A DNA stretch of 64,000 nt from Epinephelus fuscoguttatus (Eukaryota > Chordata > Actinopteri > Perciformes > Serranidae), in contig NC_064759.1 of the NCBI RefSeq assembly GCF_011397635.1, forward strand, positions 17,694,428-17,758,427, read 5' to 3'. A program made the position numbers and the translations under genes. This document shows positions 23,361-36,100 of this stretch, one piece after another. Every line of letters begins with the position of its first letter. Within the stretch, counting starts at the first letter, position 1. A model generated the notes under the pieces. It was not told the origin of the DNA and ran no database searches. It worked only from the letters and a program-made list of their open reading frames with translations.

Positions 23361-23911
23361 CTAATCAACTCATCCTAAGGTAATGAAAACACAACAATGA
23401 TTATTTTGGGGTTATTATAAACTAATAAAAAGACAGTTATGAATACTAGATGCCCCTATTGTACTCACTAGACCTTTAATATGCACATTTGAGACCCACA
23501 AAGGATGAATTGTTATTACTTAGGTGGCTCTTTCTTTAGCACCATCATCAGGTCAAAACTCTTTCATTTTGGTTTCTGATCAAATATTACACCTGCCCAC
23601 CTGCCCTCCCATCTCTCTCAGTTGAACTTTGTGTTTGACAGTAATGTTAGGCCTACATGTAAGATACATGACTCTTGGCAAATGACAGATTACTAATTTA
23701 AACATTATTAAGTTGTCCCAATGGTATCAGAGGACATTATCTTGAATAAATGAAGCATTTAATGATGGAGTTAGCCTATTTATCAACATTTTTAAAATGT
23801 AAAGTAGCCTATATTGCATTTCAGAATGAAACACCCAAACAAAGAAGCTAAATAATGTTATGAATATATTTATAACGACCATCTGTTTAAAATCATGCTT
23901 ATCATGTGGTT

Positions 23912-24018
23912 GTCAGCCTGGGACCCTCTTACCTGTAAGTGTATGTCTCCTCAACCAGGACAGCAGTGTGGCCCTGCAGGTTTCTGACCTGTCATGGACT
24001 CTCAGGTAACTTTACTTC
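23912..24018 (-). pseudogene. Decayed duplicate of the 3' end of cblc exon 1
   Basis: On the plus strand CTTACCTGTAAGTGTATGTCTCCTC aligns with the exon 1 donor region of cblc at 20119-20143. AGCAGTGTGGCCCT and GCAGGTTTCTGACCTGT then match 20172-20185 and 20200-20216, ending in CTCAGGTA. Two internal deletions remove the frame. The splice donor is still recognisable. It lies 3.4 kb upstream of cblc on the same strand, so a local partial duplication is the simplest reading. Confidence 0.65.
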
Positions 24019-24165
24019 ATGATTACATAACCTTTCCTTCAGCGCCATCGTCGGGTCAAACTTTTTATTAGTCTATATCCTGCTCTAAGACCAAGTACCA
24101 GTATAATCAATGACATTTCCATTTGCCTCGGCCCTCGACTGTACTTTGTTTTCTGCTAATTTGAT

Positions 24166-24688
24166 AGTTAGCATGCTAATACACCAGTTAGCTAATACAT
24201 TTGCTAGCATGCTAATACACCAGTTAGCTAATAAATTTGCTAGCATGCTAATACACCAGTTAGCTAATACACTTGCTACCATGCTAATACACTAGTTAGC
24301 TAATACAGTTGTTATCATGTCACTACAATAGTTAATACAGCTGTTAGCATGCTAATACACTAGTTCTCTAATACACTTGTTAGCATGCTAATACACTAAT
24401 TATCTAATACAGTTGTTAGCATGCCAATACACTAGTTATCTAATACAGTTGTTAGCATGCTAATACACTAATTATCTAATACAGTTGTTAGCATGCTAAT
24501 ACACTAGTTAGCTAATACAGTTGTTAGCATGCTAATACACTAGTTAGCTAATACACTTGCTAGCATGCCAATAAACTAGTTAGCTAATACAGTTGTTAGC
24601 ATGCTAATACACTAGTTAGCTAATATATTAGATAGCATGCTAATACACTAGTTAGCTAATACACTAGGTAGCATGCTAATACACTAAA
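24166..24688. repeat. 36-bp-unit minisatellite built of palindromes
   Basis: About 14 units of 36 bp (consensus halves GTTAGCATGCTAATACAC and TAGTTAGCTAATACAGTT). Each unit contains two self-complementary words, TTAGCATGCTAA and TTAGCTAA. Because 36 is a multiple of three, open frames run through it on both strands with a repeated 12-residue pattern; these are not genes. Confidence 0.9.
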
Positions 24689-25100
24689 CATTGGCAAAGA
24701 CGTTGAAATAACAAGATGGTGACCGTGGTAAAGATTTTACCTACTTTTTACCTACGTGTGTTAGCATTGCGATTTTGGGAATGCCAGCACGTTGACCCCA
24801 AACTGTTCAAAAGCTTATTTATCTTTCATACAGTCTCTGACGCTAACGTTAGCTTTTAGCTCAAAGCACCACTGTGGCTATGTGCAGCCTCACAGAGCAG
24901 CAAGCTAGCATGGCTTTACAAAAGTTTTTAAAAGTAAATTTGATTTTGTTTCATGGGTTATTAACTACCTGTACATAAACTATAAACATGTAAATGTCTT
25001 ACTTTGAAGAACTTTTTCATATCTTTTATATACTAATGTGTAAAAGACATGAGAAGAACGCTGCAGATTGTATGATTTCTATCAACAGTCAGTGCACTGC

Positions 25101-25620
25101 TAGGCAAGGCAGCTTTATTTGTATAACACATTTCATGCACAAGGGCAATCTAATGTGCTTTACAGAGCAATAAAATATAAAACACAATAAAGCATACAGA
25201 AAATAGTGAAGAGAAAAAAAGATATGAAAGGTCAATTCAATACTAAATGATTTACAATTTTAAAAAATCAAAAATTAAAGTGCAGACAAGAGGTGCAAAG
25301 ATAAAAAGATAATTCAAAATGATTTCAAATTGAGTTTGAACATAAGGTCGCAGTCATTACAGGTTGAAGAAGGCAGTGTAAAAAAGGTTTTTAGCTTTGA
25401 CTTAGAAGAAGTCAGAGTCGGGTTTTGTCTAACATCATCTGGGAGGTTATTCGAGGTTTGTGCTGCATGATAAAATGCTGCTTCGCCGTGTTTTGTTCTG
25501 GCTCTTGGGATGGTCAAGAGGTCGGCCCCAGATTTACTCAGGGTACTAGAAGGTTCATATGTTACAAGCATGTCAGAGATAAATTTGGGTGCTGAGCCAC
25601 AGAGTGATAACTACTAAAAC
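25101..25620 (-). mobile_element. LINE 3' end: ORF2 C-terminus and 3' UTR
   Basis: The minus strand 25571-25314 encodes a typical LINE reverse-transcriptase C-terminal tail: YEPSSTLSKSGADLLTIPRA, then ..KHGEAAFYHAA, NNLPDDVRQ and KSKLKTFF. It is followed by a 3' UTR ending AATAAAGCTGCCTTGCC near 25101. A 5'-truncated non-LTR element of the L2/Rex kind; the subfamily is from recalled pattern. Confidence 0.7.
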
Positions 25621-28400
25621 CCCACACCCACAAGCCAGATACTTTGCATCCAGAACTTGAAGGCTATTCTTTATGTGGGACACACATAGGGTACAAATCA
25701 TCAGATATTTTCAGGATTGCAATGGATAAATTATTAATGTCTAAATACCTTCAGTAAAGGATACATTTGTCATGATTATTTCTTGTGTCTTTGGTGCCAC
25801 TAAAACATCACATGGCACGAGCATAGCACACAATCTGCACCATTAGACTGAGTAAACCAACAACCTCTGCTTCAACATCCACAAGAGGGAGACACTAACT
25901 CAACCACTGCTCAGCCATTTCACTGTTGCCACTAAAATATGACTGTTTGACCCATTTAAATGCCCCCAAATCCGTCTTAATTTAACTTCACTGAAGGGCA
26001 TATATGTGCTTTAAAAATACTTTAAAATCTTAAGACTCAACAAAAGTACTTTGCTGGATTTTCTCTAGTTGTACATGCTGCAGTAACAGCTCCACGGCCT
26101 GCTGTAAAATACAAATATTAAAGCTACTAATCAGCAGCCAAAAAGCAGCAGTTTGCTCTGTATTGTTCAGATGTAGATTAATTATTTTGGAGATGTATTT
26201 CTAAATGCTTAGTTCAGAGTCTAGCTGCATCCTGCTTGCACCTTTGCTCTCCTGGCACAAGGGGGCCTCATGTTACCTCATGATCTGCATTGTTATCCTG
26301 CTACAGTGTCTCAGAAATATGGTACCCCTAAATATTAAAGGGGTATGGGTTTTCTCTGTGTACATAAATGTGCTTTTAAAGATTGCGAAACCTCAGTTAA
26401 TGTCTCACTCATTAAGCAATGAACTCTGTCGAGTGTGTGTTCAGGTTGAGACTGGCCGTTATAGAGGTGGGCCCATAATTATATATTTATAAACAATGAT
26501 ACTTAATGCCAGGGGGGACCATAATGGTTGAGTGCCTTGACAGCTGCAGAGCATGTTTGTATAGTCTCAGGGTGTTTTAGGGACTTTAGACACCAAGCTT
26601 GACTTTCTGTTGCCAGCTCCACACTTCAGTGGAAAGAGGAAAGTCCCAAAGTGACCCTGGTAATCAGACCCTGGTCTGAGGGTGGCTCAGGATAACGTTA
26701 AGGAGATAGATGTAATTTGTGCGTGGGTGCATATGCAGGTTTATACGTGCATTTATGGTTTGTATTGTGATGTGGTAACATGGCCACACACAGGGCAGCA
26801 GTGACATTAAGTCACTCTGTTGAAGAGGGCATCTTCTCTCTGAATTCTTCTTCTATTCTCCTTATTCCTGCTTTTGGGAGTGCAAGTTTAGCTCTGATTC
26901 TGCAGCTTGGTGACATATGACCAGCCCGAGGCAACAGATGAACTGACTGACACTGTGTAGCTGATTTACTGCAACGTGCAAAATCTGCATCCTCCAAAGG
27001 AGACTACTGTCAAACATTATAGAGTGAAGCATAAAGTTTACACGAGCTTTTACGTCTTGTTTATTCATAGTGATATGAATTCACTTGATACAGAACATGG
27101 AGCATTTATGAGTCTATTTATGAGCTATTACCAGAAAGCTGTCATTTGTAGACAAGTATAATCAGCTGTAATGTGCCACAACTGAGACAATATTGTCTGC
27201 TCTATAATGAGCCTGAGGTGTGAAAATCAACGTTCTCTCTGCTGACTTAAGGCACTGAAACGTGAACAAAATAACATTAAAAAAATCCCTTCCATGACAT
27301 CAAGAGGGCACAGAAAAGTTCAGAAAGGAAGTTTAAGTTTCAGTGCCTTTCTGTTTTTGTTTGCCTACTCTACACTGATCTGACATTAACATGACTTAAG
27401 CATGATAATACGCCCAATTCAGAATAACAGTATCATTTTGCAGACTGCATGTTGTTAAAGTCTTTTCCTTGTTGCGTTCTCTATAAAGTAGGAGTGGGAC
27501 AGTTTGTTTCTGCACTAAAGCAAAGAAATAGACTTTACATTAAGTAACACTTTGGTGACTGTATTTGCAAAAGACTTCTCTTCATGCTGTGTGAAACTAG
27601 TTTATGTTAAGTGCTCCTCATGTTTGGGAAAAGCTAATTTTGCATTTGGCATCTTGACTGCGTTTAAATTTATTCCTGAAGCTTTTATTATTAACATGAC
27701 TGAACCATTCAAAGCAAGAAATAAAAGTGTGCCTTTGAACACATTCAGCTGAATTCATGTTAATAATTAAGAGTGCATTAAATTGCAGATGGGGTAAACG
27801 TTAAGAGTAAAAACCATTGACCCAGACTGAGTCATTTTCTGCACCGAGACATGACCAAAGCACCCGAACCGAGAAAAGCATCGATCCTTGAACTTCTTGA
27901 GAAATTCAGCCTTAGTTGTTTTGAACTTGAATGCAAAACAGGCAGATGTCAGAGAGGTCGGAAATGCAGAAATTATTATGAATTCAACGAAGTGTTGTCT
28001 CTTCTCCTTCCTGCAGTGTAATTTGCCCTTGAGCGCTAATCGCTTTCAGTTTGGGGAAAGCACCAGTCAAGTGTCACTGTGCGTTCATTAAAAGATGAGC
28101 GCTGCACTGTACCTGCAGTTGTTACCATAGGTGCGCTGGGATACACATTAGGAGCTATCTACACCAAACTTCTATTAGCTCTTCTGCGAAAATACATTTG
28201 CACGCTTATCTAAAATACTTAAGTGACACTAATAGGAAACAGTGATGATTTGATCGCTGCCCATTTGATTTCATGGGGATGGGAAAGGCGCACTATTGGC
28301 CACTTTGGATGGAGTGATCCCATAAACTGTCACTGAACGTCGACAAGTTTTCTTCACGCGCACACACCTGAAGCTTCTTCAGATCCTGAGCGCCCTCGCC
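25621..28400. other. bcl3 upstream region, no gene seen
   Basis: About 2.8 kb with few recognisable repeats, unlike the interval to its left. It should hold the bcl3 promoter. Just upstream of the ATG the sequence becomes CpG-richer, and an inverted CCAAT (ATTGG) occurs near 28305; no TATA box was recognised. No convincing NF-kappa-B decamer was found by eye. Confidence 0.5.
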
Positions 28401-28409
28401 CCCCGGTTG

Positions 28410-29483
28410 ATGCCGAGGATCATGACCATGAACGGTGACCATCCGTCGGTTGCCACCGCGCCGCTGGATCTGCGCACCACTAACCGAGAACGTGGGAGCG
28501 CCGGGTCGAGGACTCCGGACTGTAAAAGCTGCACCAGCAGGGACGCTCGGGTGACGGACGGCTCACCTGCACCACCCACGTGCACAGGGACGGACAGTTT
28601 GGAAATACGCAGTCCCACGGTCAGGAGCGTCCCGGGCTCAGAGACCGGTGCTCCTCGCAAACGGCCAGCGGACAAATCTTCCTCCAGGCTTCCTTTCAGG
28701 AAGCGCCCGTTTGTTGTCGAGCCGGAGACCCAGAGACAGTCACCGGCTCCATCAGAGAGCGCAGACCGCTTTTCCCCTGCGGCAGAAACGGACTTCACAA
28801 TACGAGACGGTTTTACTGGGCGTTTGGAGAGAGCCGCGGATGAAGGCAGGTTGGGAGCAGCAGTGATTCCCAGGCGGGTTGACGAGGCAGCACAGAGTCC
28901 AGATAGATATCCCATCCGCTTTTTGCACCAGTTTGATTATGGTAAGACATGCTGGCCAACATTCACTCTATTATATAACTTTTTTTTATTATATTCTTTA
29001 AGTGTTTTTACCCATATATGTAATAATCGGGTGTTGAACTTTGTTACACTTCAAAGGTTTCATCTATAGCACTGTATTTCTAAGGAAACCATAATTTTGT
29101 ATGTTCAAAATAATCAAGCTGGGTATATATATGTGCATAATGTGTGTCTGTGCACCCTGTTGAGCGAATGTTAAGTGGGAGATGCAGGAACATCATGACA
29201 CAACCTGCAGGGGCTCTCTAAATTATCTTATTTTGGTACATGACACTATTTTGGTTTTAAGCAACACACAGCACACGCTCCTCCTTACTTAACATGTTGG
29301 GTCACATTGTAACACTGTGGTAGAAAAGGCAGCAGAGTTGCAGGTGATGCAGCACTGCCACTGAATCAATGGGAAAATGTCCAGTCAGCTATTCTGCAGC
29401 TTTTCTTCTGCATGGACAAAAGTAGCTCACTGGGTCAACTCACAGCCTAACTGAATAGTATGCACACACACACACACACACGC

Positions 29484-29519
<36 letters not shown>

Positions 29520-32500
29520 CTACATGCACAGTTGCACACTTCCTTATTACAGAAAATGGCTTGTGTGTCAGGGCTGTGTTTCCATTATTATATGTATTTT
29601 AATAATTTTCTCTTTTTCTTCTTCCTCTTTGCCTCTCGACTTTTATGTCTCACTCTCCCCCTCTGTCTCTTTCTCTCTGTGTCGTTCCCACTCAGTTCCA
29701 TACCCAGTGTACTGTTTGCCCCATGTCCCAGAGCCGCACCGCCCTGTGGCCCACCCAGCTGAAAACCTGCTGACTGCTATCAGTCTGGCTACACGTCAAG
29801 ATGAGGATGGAGACACGTATGTTAATGTCTTTTAAATGGCTTAAGTTGGAAGTTATGCCACATATCCAAGTCACTGATGCATACAGTAAACTTAAAGACT
29901 ACTGTGATTCATCCTTTATGTTACATTACATAAGTAAAACTGGGATTATACTGCACCAGTTAAGTGAGTTTGTAAACAGATGTTTTCATAAAGACCCTTT
30001 TAGGTCCACCATCACAACAACGTCATTTCATTAGCTGGAGGCAAAGCACGACTCTCCACCACAGGGCTGTAGGCTACGTAGGACTTTTAAAATGTCATAT
30101 TGTTGTGTTATTGAGAGCCAAAATAGAAGGAGTCATGACTCAAAGCTTAAAATTTATTACATACCAGCCGCCACTGCCTGTCAACAAAAACAAAGACGAC
30201 TATGGTTAAATGCGATGAGACGAAAGGACTGGACGGAGACGATGATCAAAAATGCTCTCATGTGCAGCACACACTTCATATCAGGTTAGGGAAAAAGTAT
30301 TTCCTGTTGTAGGGATAAACAATGTTGTGCGTATTAAGGGTTATCATGTCCACCTCATCAGAAATTGGGGAAGTATTAAGAGGAATACTGTATTTCTCTG
30401 TAACGCTAACTTTTTAGCACATTAGCTAACATTAGTTTCAATAGCAAAACAAACCGTAGGAAACCGTTCAGGTGTTGTCTCTCTTTGTAAGATTGGCACA
30501 GTAATCAACCACAAAGCCGACATCCTGTCAAATCATCCATCCACTGAGTGAGAGCATACGGGTCGGCTAGTCTGGTCCCATTGGTCAGTCTTTACTTATT
30601 CAAGTAACACTCACAGTTCTGGAGAGTGAGTGAGTGACCTGACATGGTGCGTTCGTAGATTCAGTGTGACGCTCTACATGAAAAAGAGAGCCCTGTTGGA
30701 CGAAGAAACAGAGCGTTATATACCTTTATAAATTGACTAATGGTTACGTAAATCACACATTCACTCCACTCAGCGCTCTGCTGCTACGTCTCCCCGTACA
30801 GAGTTCCGGGAGTACGCTCTGCTGCTCCGAAAGTGTGGTGCTCAGGATAACCAAAGGGTACATTCAGAGAGTGGTTCAAATTTAGGAACGGTGCAGTTTG
30901 TGCCAAAGTGCGCTCTGACACTTGGAATGAGTATTTCTGAATGCATCATCTTCTGCCATTGCCTAAAACAAGCCAACAGAACTAGCTAACTAGCACTAGC
31001 TAATGTCTGTAGAGAATTGTTTTGCCTCCAGCTGAGCGACGCCCACCAAAAAACATCATACTGTTGACCAGTTTTGCTATTGTTTAACGTGAACACATTC
31101 ACAAAGTTCATGTAACATGGTGTGATTAACTGATATACATATGGTCATTTAGGGAGTGAAGTATTCCTTTAAGTTTTGTTTTGTTTTTTCTTTAAAGTGG
31201 TAACTATTCATGTTTAAAGTTTCACACATAATCTATGTGTGTTCATGGATCTGGTAAATCTGTCTATAGAGCTGCATCCTCCTCTGTGCGTGAACCATTA
31301 GATGTTTTCCACAGCAGACATTTTAACTTGTAGGAGTAGGTATTACTATTATTAGTATTCAAACGTCCCTGTAAGCCGTCATACTGTGACACTGTGCTCA
31401 CTACCAGGATCCTGAAATTGCGGCAGCTAAATGGAATTCAGCCATCATTAATTTTATTCTTTACACCTCATCTTTTCCTACTGTGACGTGTTAAAATGTC
31501 TCACATGATAAAAGTTCTGTGACATTTCAGCTGGCATCATAGCTCCGTACCAGCCAATAACAGACTGCAGTTCTGCACGCTGCCTCTCTGCAGGCCTGAC
31601 ACTTTTACTACTTGAACTATCTTCTCAAGGGGAGACCGTCGACACGGTCATAAAGAGTGAAATTGAAATGGTCACGTAAAAAACAAGTTAACACAAGTGA
31701 GTCACAGGGATACACCCATAAAACACCAGTCTCAGCAAGTGAAGATCTGACCTCATAAACAAACTTCTGGCATTGCGCAACCTGGATGTGGTTTGTGAGG
31801 CATCTGTAATATCATCTCAGTTTATTTGTTATGCTCCCTGTGACTCACCTGGTTGTTCATATTGAACAGGTACAGTCAGTGCCCCCTTTATATCCAACTG
31901 TTGTTTCACTTCCTTTAAGGGAACCTGGTACAGTGTAGATCAGGAATGATTCACAAAGTGTCAGTGAAGGTTTTGATCAGTCACGTTAACCTGGACACTG
32001 TAGCAGATGAGTCCGTGCTGCTTGAGTCTATAATTTTGAGTCTCTCAGGGCGTAGGATTGAGAGTACCGTACACAGGACACTGGAGGAGTTCTCGAGACC
32101 ACATGAATGCAAATATTAGGCTTTAACGCATGGATACTTAACTTTGTGTAAAGTTTTAACATCCACCCACACACTAACTGAAATGTCAAACTCATACAAG
32201 AGTGCACACACACATACACACACGCTCACACACGCTCACACAGAGTCATAAGACTGGAAACATAGCATGTCCAAGAATTAAATGACTTTGATGTTGCGGT
32301 TTCAAAAAGTATCAGCATCATTTGCATCCATTCTCGTGATGACCAACATTTAGCAGAGCCATAAGTCCCGTGACAAGTCACAGCTGCTTATTGTCCCATA
32401 TCTGCCCGAGAAACTCATAATCACCATGACACATCCCCTATTAACAGATAGTGGCAAGGAAATAAGTAGAGTGCAATGTTAACTACGCTAACACTCACAA

Positions 32501-33113
32501 TAGCCATGATAAACGGTACTTTTTTTTGTTTATATATACTTGTATTATGACAATAAATTGTTGACATTCCTCTCTGGAGCGTCATACGAGAATGTTATCC
32601 AAATTTGCAATGCAGACACAGATCTAAATGGAGATATTTTATTTATGAGATTTAATGCACCAAAGCTGCAGTGCAAAGACTTTTCAAAAATCTGGCCCCT
32701 TTGCGATGAAGTGGAGACCTCGGCAGGCTTCTGCAGTAACTACTTGTTGCTCTGTGGTCGTCTGAAACTTTGTGTGAATTCTACAGAAAGAAACATTCTC
32801 AGCCCCCCTGTACTTTTCACACCGTCTGTATGTACATGAGTGTGTATGTGTGTATGCGTGTCAGCATAAAGTGAGTGACGGGGAGCGTGCGCGTCCTCTT
32901 ACGTCAATAGGGCGTTCATCGTCTGTTCTCAGCGCTGCTGAGCCCCTTAGTTTCGGGAAAACCAGTGAGTGCTCAGTTTTTAAACACGATTGCGGTTTTT
33001 CTCAGGTGTCTCTGTCTCTCTCTCTTTCTTCTCTGTGTTTTTAAATGAATGGGCTCAAAAAACCCAAACATCCGTTCCTCACTTCCTCATTTACCGCTTT
33101 CTTTCTATCAGAT

Positions 33114-33159
<46 letters not shown>

Positions 33160-36100
33160 TCTTGTCACTTGCTTATCCACGCTATTATTTGTACACGAGA
33201 TGTGCTGATTGTCTTACAGCTCCTACAAATAAATTCCTTAGGTGCTTCCAGTCAGTCAGTGCATTTACATGCATAAAAACACTTTTATATGCAGAGTTTG
33301 GCAACACTCTGATGATTGAAACTGTCATCTAACACCTTTACTGAATCATTACCTTACTTGCTGACTTGGATCATTTTAAATCACCATGTCATGTAAACCC
33401 AGAACTTTGATTTTTAATGATGTTGTAATTCTGCATATGCTCTTAACCACATGTAAACTTTTAGAAAAGACACAAACACAAGAGACTAAAAGTCTATAGC
33501 CACACTAGTGGTTCTGTAAGGTGAAACCAGGCCCCTAGGAAGTGAGCTGGGCTTTCAAGACAATTTTCATAGAGGCCAAACAGTGGAATTACATCTTCGG
33601 GTCCATCATGTGATGCCATTGGGCCCCAAAAGACTTTTTTTCCCCCATAGATTCAATGATATATTTGATCCATTTAGACTGACAACATTTCCAATGTCAA
33701 GAAGAGCTGCACAATCAAATCATTTAACCTCCATTCAAGTTAGCAGAGGGCTAAACTGTAAGTTAACCACTCTTACTCTGTGGGCTCAATGATGTGGAAG
33801 ATACGGGGTAATTTCAAACAGGGGAAGTGAAACTGTTTTGGCTTCATGTACCTTTCATGCCAACTCCATGCCACCTTTCATGGGAATAAACGGGGCCTTG
33901 CCTTGAACGCTGTATCTAGTTCTCGGTATACATCCATGGGGCGTACACATGATTTGAATTAAATTCTCATGTCAGCATGGCAACGTGCTCACAATTACAG
34001 CGCTAACTTGCTGATGTTCAGTGGATAATGTTAACTATGTTCACCATCTTAGATTAACATGTTAGCGTGCTAATATTAGCTAATTGGCACTTAATGTAAA
34101 GCATATTTATGGTCGATGGAAATGCAGTTTTTGAAATGAAAGGTCAGCAGATCATCAAAGCTATTACTGTTTATGAATGTGTGTATCAAATTCCATGGCA
34201 ATCCATACAGTAGTTGTGTACCTGAGGCCCTGATCACACAGAAAGCATTTTAGCAGCTGGAGGCGGGTTTTTGTAATAGTTTTAAATGAGAATGAACCTT
34301 TTTGTTCCCAGTTTTTGAGTTGTGATGCGCTTCGTGTTTCTGCACTCTTGGGGCCTTTTGCTGGAGCGAGTTGAACAAACTTCAACTCAGAGCGGAAAAG
34401 CACCCCACGTCATCACAGCTTTTTCCCCATTGTCCAATGGGATGACTTGAGAGCTGGGCCTTCTGTGGTGGTCACAAGTTTATAGTTGGTGTACAAAGGA
34501 GGAGAGATTGGTGGTAGCGGTTGCTGGGTGTGCAGAGCTATACGGCCCCTGAGTCATCCTAAAATATGCCTGGAAATGGCCATCATTGAGGAGAAGCTCC
34601 TGGACCAAGTTGTGGTACCCCCACGTGATCCACCCTCTTTTTCGGGTCTCATTTACCCACACAGATCTCCGTTTCCCTGTGTCCGCCAAACTACTGGGTA
34701 GTACCCTCTGCCTGTCCATTTTAGTAACAAGCTACTAATTACTGTGTAATAAATAAATGAATAAATTCACGGCAGATTGATTACATGGTGGCATTCAATT
34801 TTTAAAAAAAAAGGCAGTGCAGTGCGCCTTTCTGTGTGATCAGGGCCTCATGGCGCCAGAGGAAAAGTTATTAGAATTCATCTTCTGGGAACTATGGCTG
34901 TCTGAGCCAAATCTGATGGCAGTCCATCCAATAGTGATATTTCAGACTGGACCACAGTGGTTGCACCAACTGACTGACATTACCACCATACAGCCACGCC
35001 ACTAGCATGACCAGAAACACTCTATAACGGCAAATAACTGAACACAACCTGCACACATATCAACACAGCAACTTACCACCAGAAATGGAACTCTACTTAC
35101 TGCCTCTTAGTTCGCAGTGCGTGTTCTGCAGACTGCCACACATCCTTTAGGGCACTAATCTGATCTAATGATGGTACTGATAGTAATTAAGGTATTTCTG
35201 TTGATTGTATATGTTCACGTATATGTCAGACAGCCAGTCACTCGTTCCTTTTTCACACACCGAAGCAACTACATAGGAAAAAGATGGTGTTTGCTTATGG
35301 TGTGAATGAGTCCACAGTCCTCCTCCGACTTGTTTTGCTATCATCCAGCAACGCTCAACTGTGGCATGAAAGAGTGAATCATACTATCTGTGAGATTGTG
35401 TGTGCTGTGCTTTGAACTGCTTTTGCGAGCCCAAGTTTTCTGAGGAGCTTTCCGACCTGAGATGTGTGCAGATTAATGTTCAATATCCTGTATCATCCAA
35501 GAATGGAGCTCATATAGGAGCTTCAAAGGGCTATCACTCACTCACTCACTCACTCACTCACTCACTCACTCACTCAATAACTGTCTGAATCAAGATTAAA
35601 ACTGAGCACATTACTGTAAAATACACTATGATTGCTTTTGACAATGAGTTGTTACCGTTATGATGGAAAAACCCCAGATCCCACCATACAACAAACTGCT
35701 TGCTCATCCAGGTTTCCCCCACGACCACTTTATCCACAAAATCTGGAAGTCGTGGCATTCCTTGTGACGAGCATAGCGGACTGTAAACCGTCATTTCTTG
35801 TTAACCGGACTGTGGGGCGGGCTCTCTGCTTCTCTTTTGTTTACTATTCACACCACTGACACATCACCTCATTGCTCAGCTGGTCCACAGACCACAGCAT
35901 ATGTTAAGGCTTAGTCTGAAGTTCAGCTGCGTCCTTCACCCTCCATACCAAACAGGATACCGCACGATGCTGCCTTCTCTCTCAGCCTTCTTCTTTTTTT
36001 TTCTCGCAGTCTCTTTTCTTCTCACTCTCTCTCACACACACACACTGTGACTGTCAGTAACGCGGCAGGCTCGGGACTCCTGTCTGCGTCAGTGCCGCTG

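Noticed and set aside
24085-24295. Repeated 12-residue frames on both strands, or a CRISPR-like array
   Set aside because: It is a minisatellite: whole 36-bp units repeat without unique spacers, and the host is an animal.
28379-28915. 178-codon open frame, minus strand
   Set aside because: Antisense shadow of the GC-rich bcl3 exon 1.
29460-29835. Two open frames of about 100 codons
   Set aside because: One starts in an AC microsatellite; the other contains bcl3 exon 2 in its proper frame but reads through the intron on its left.
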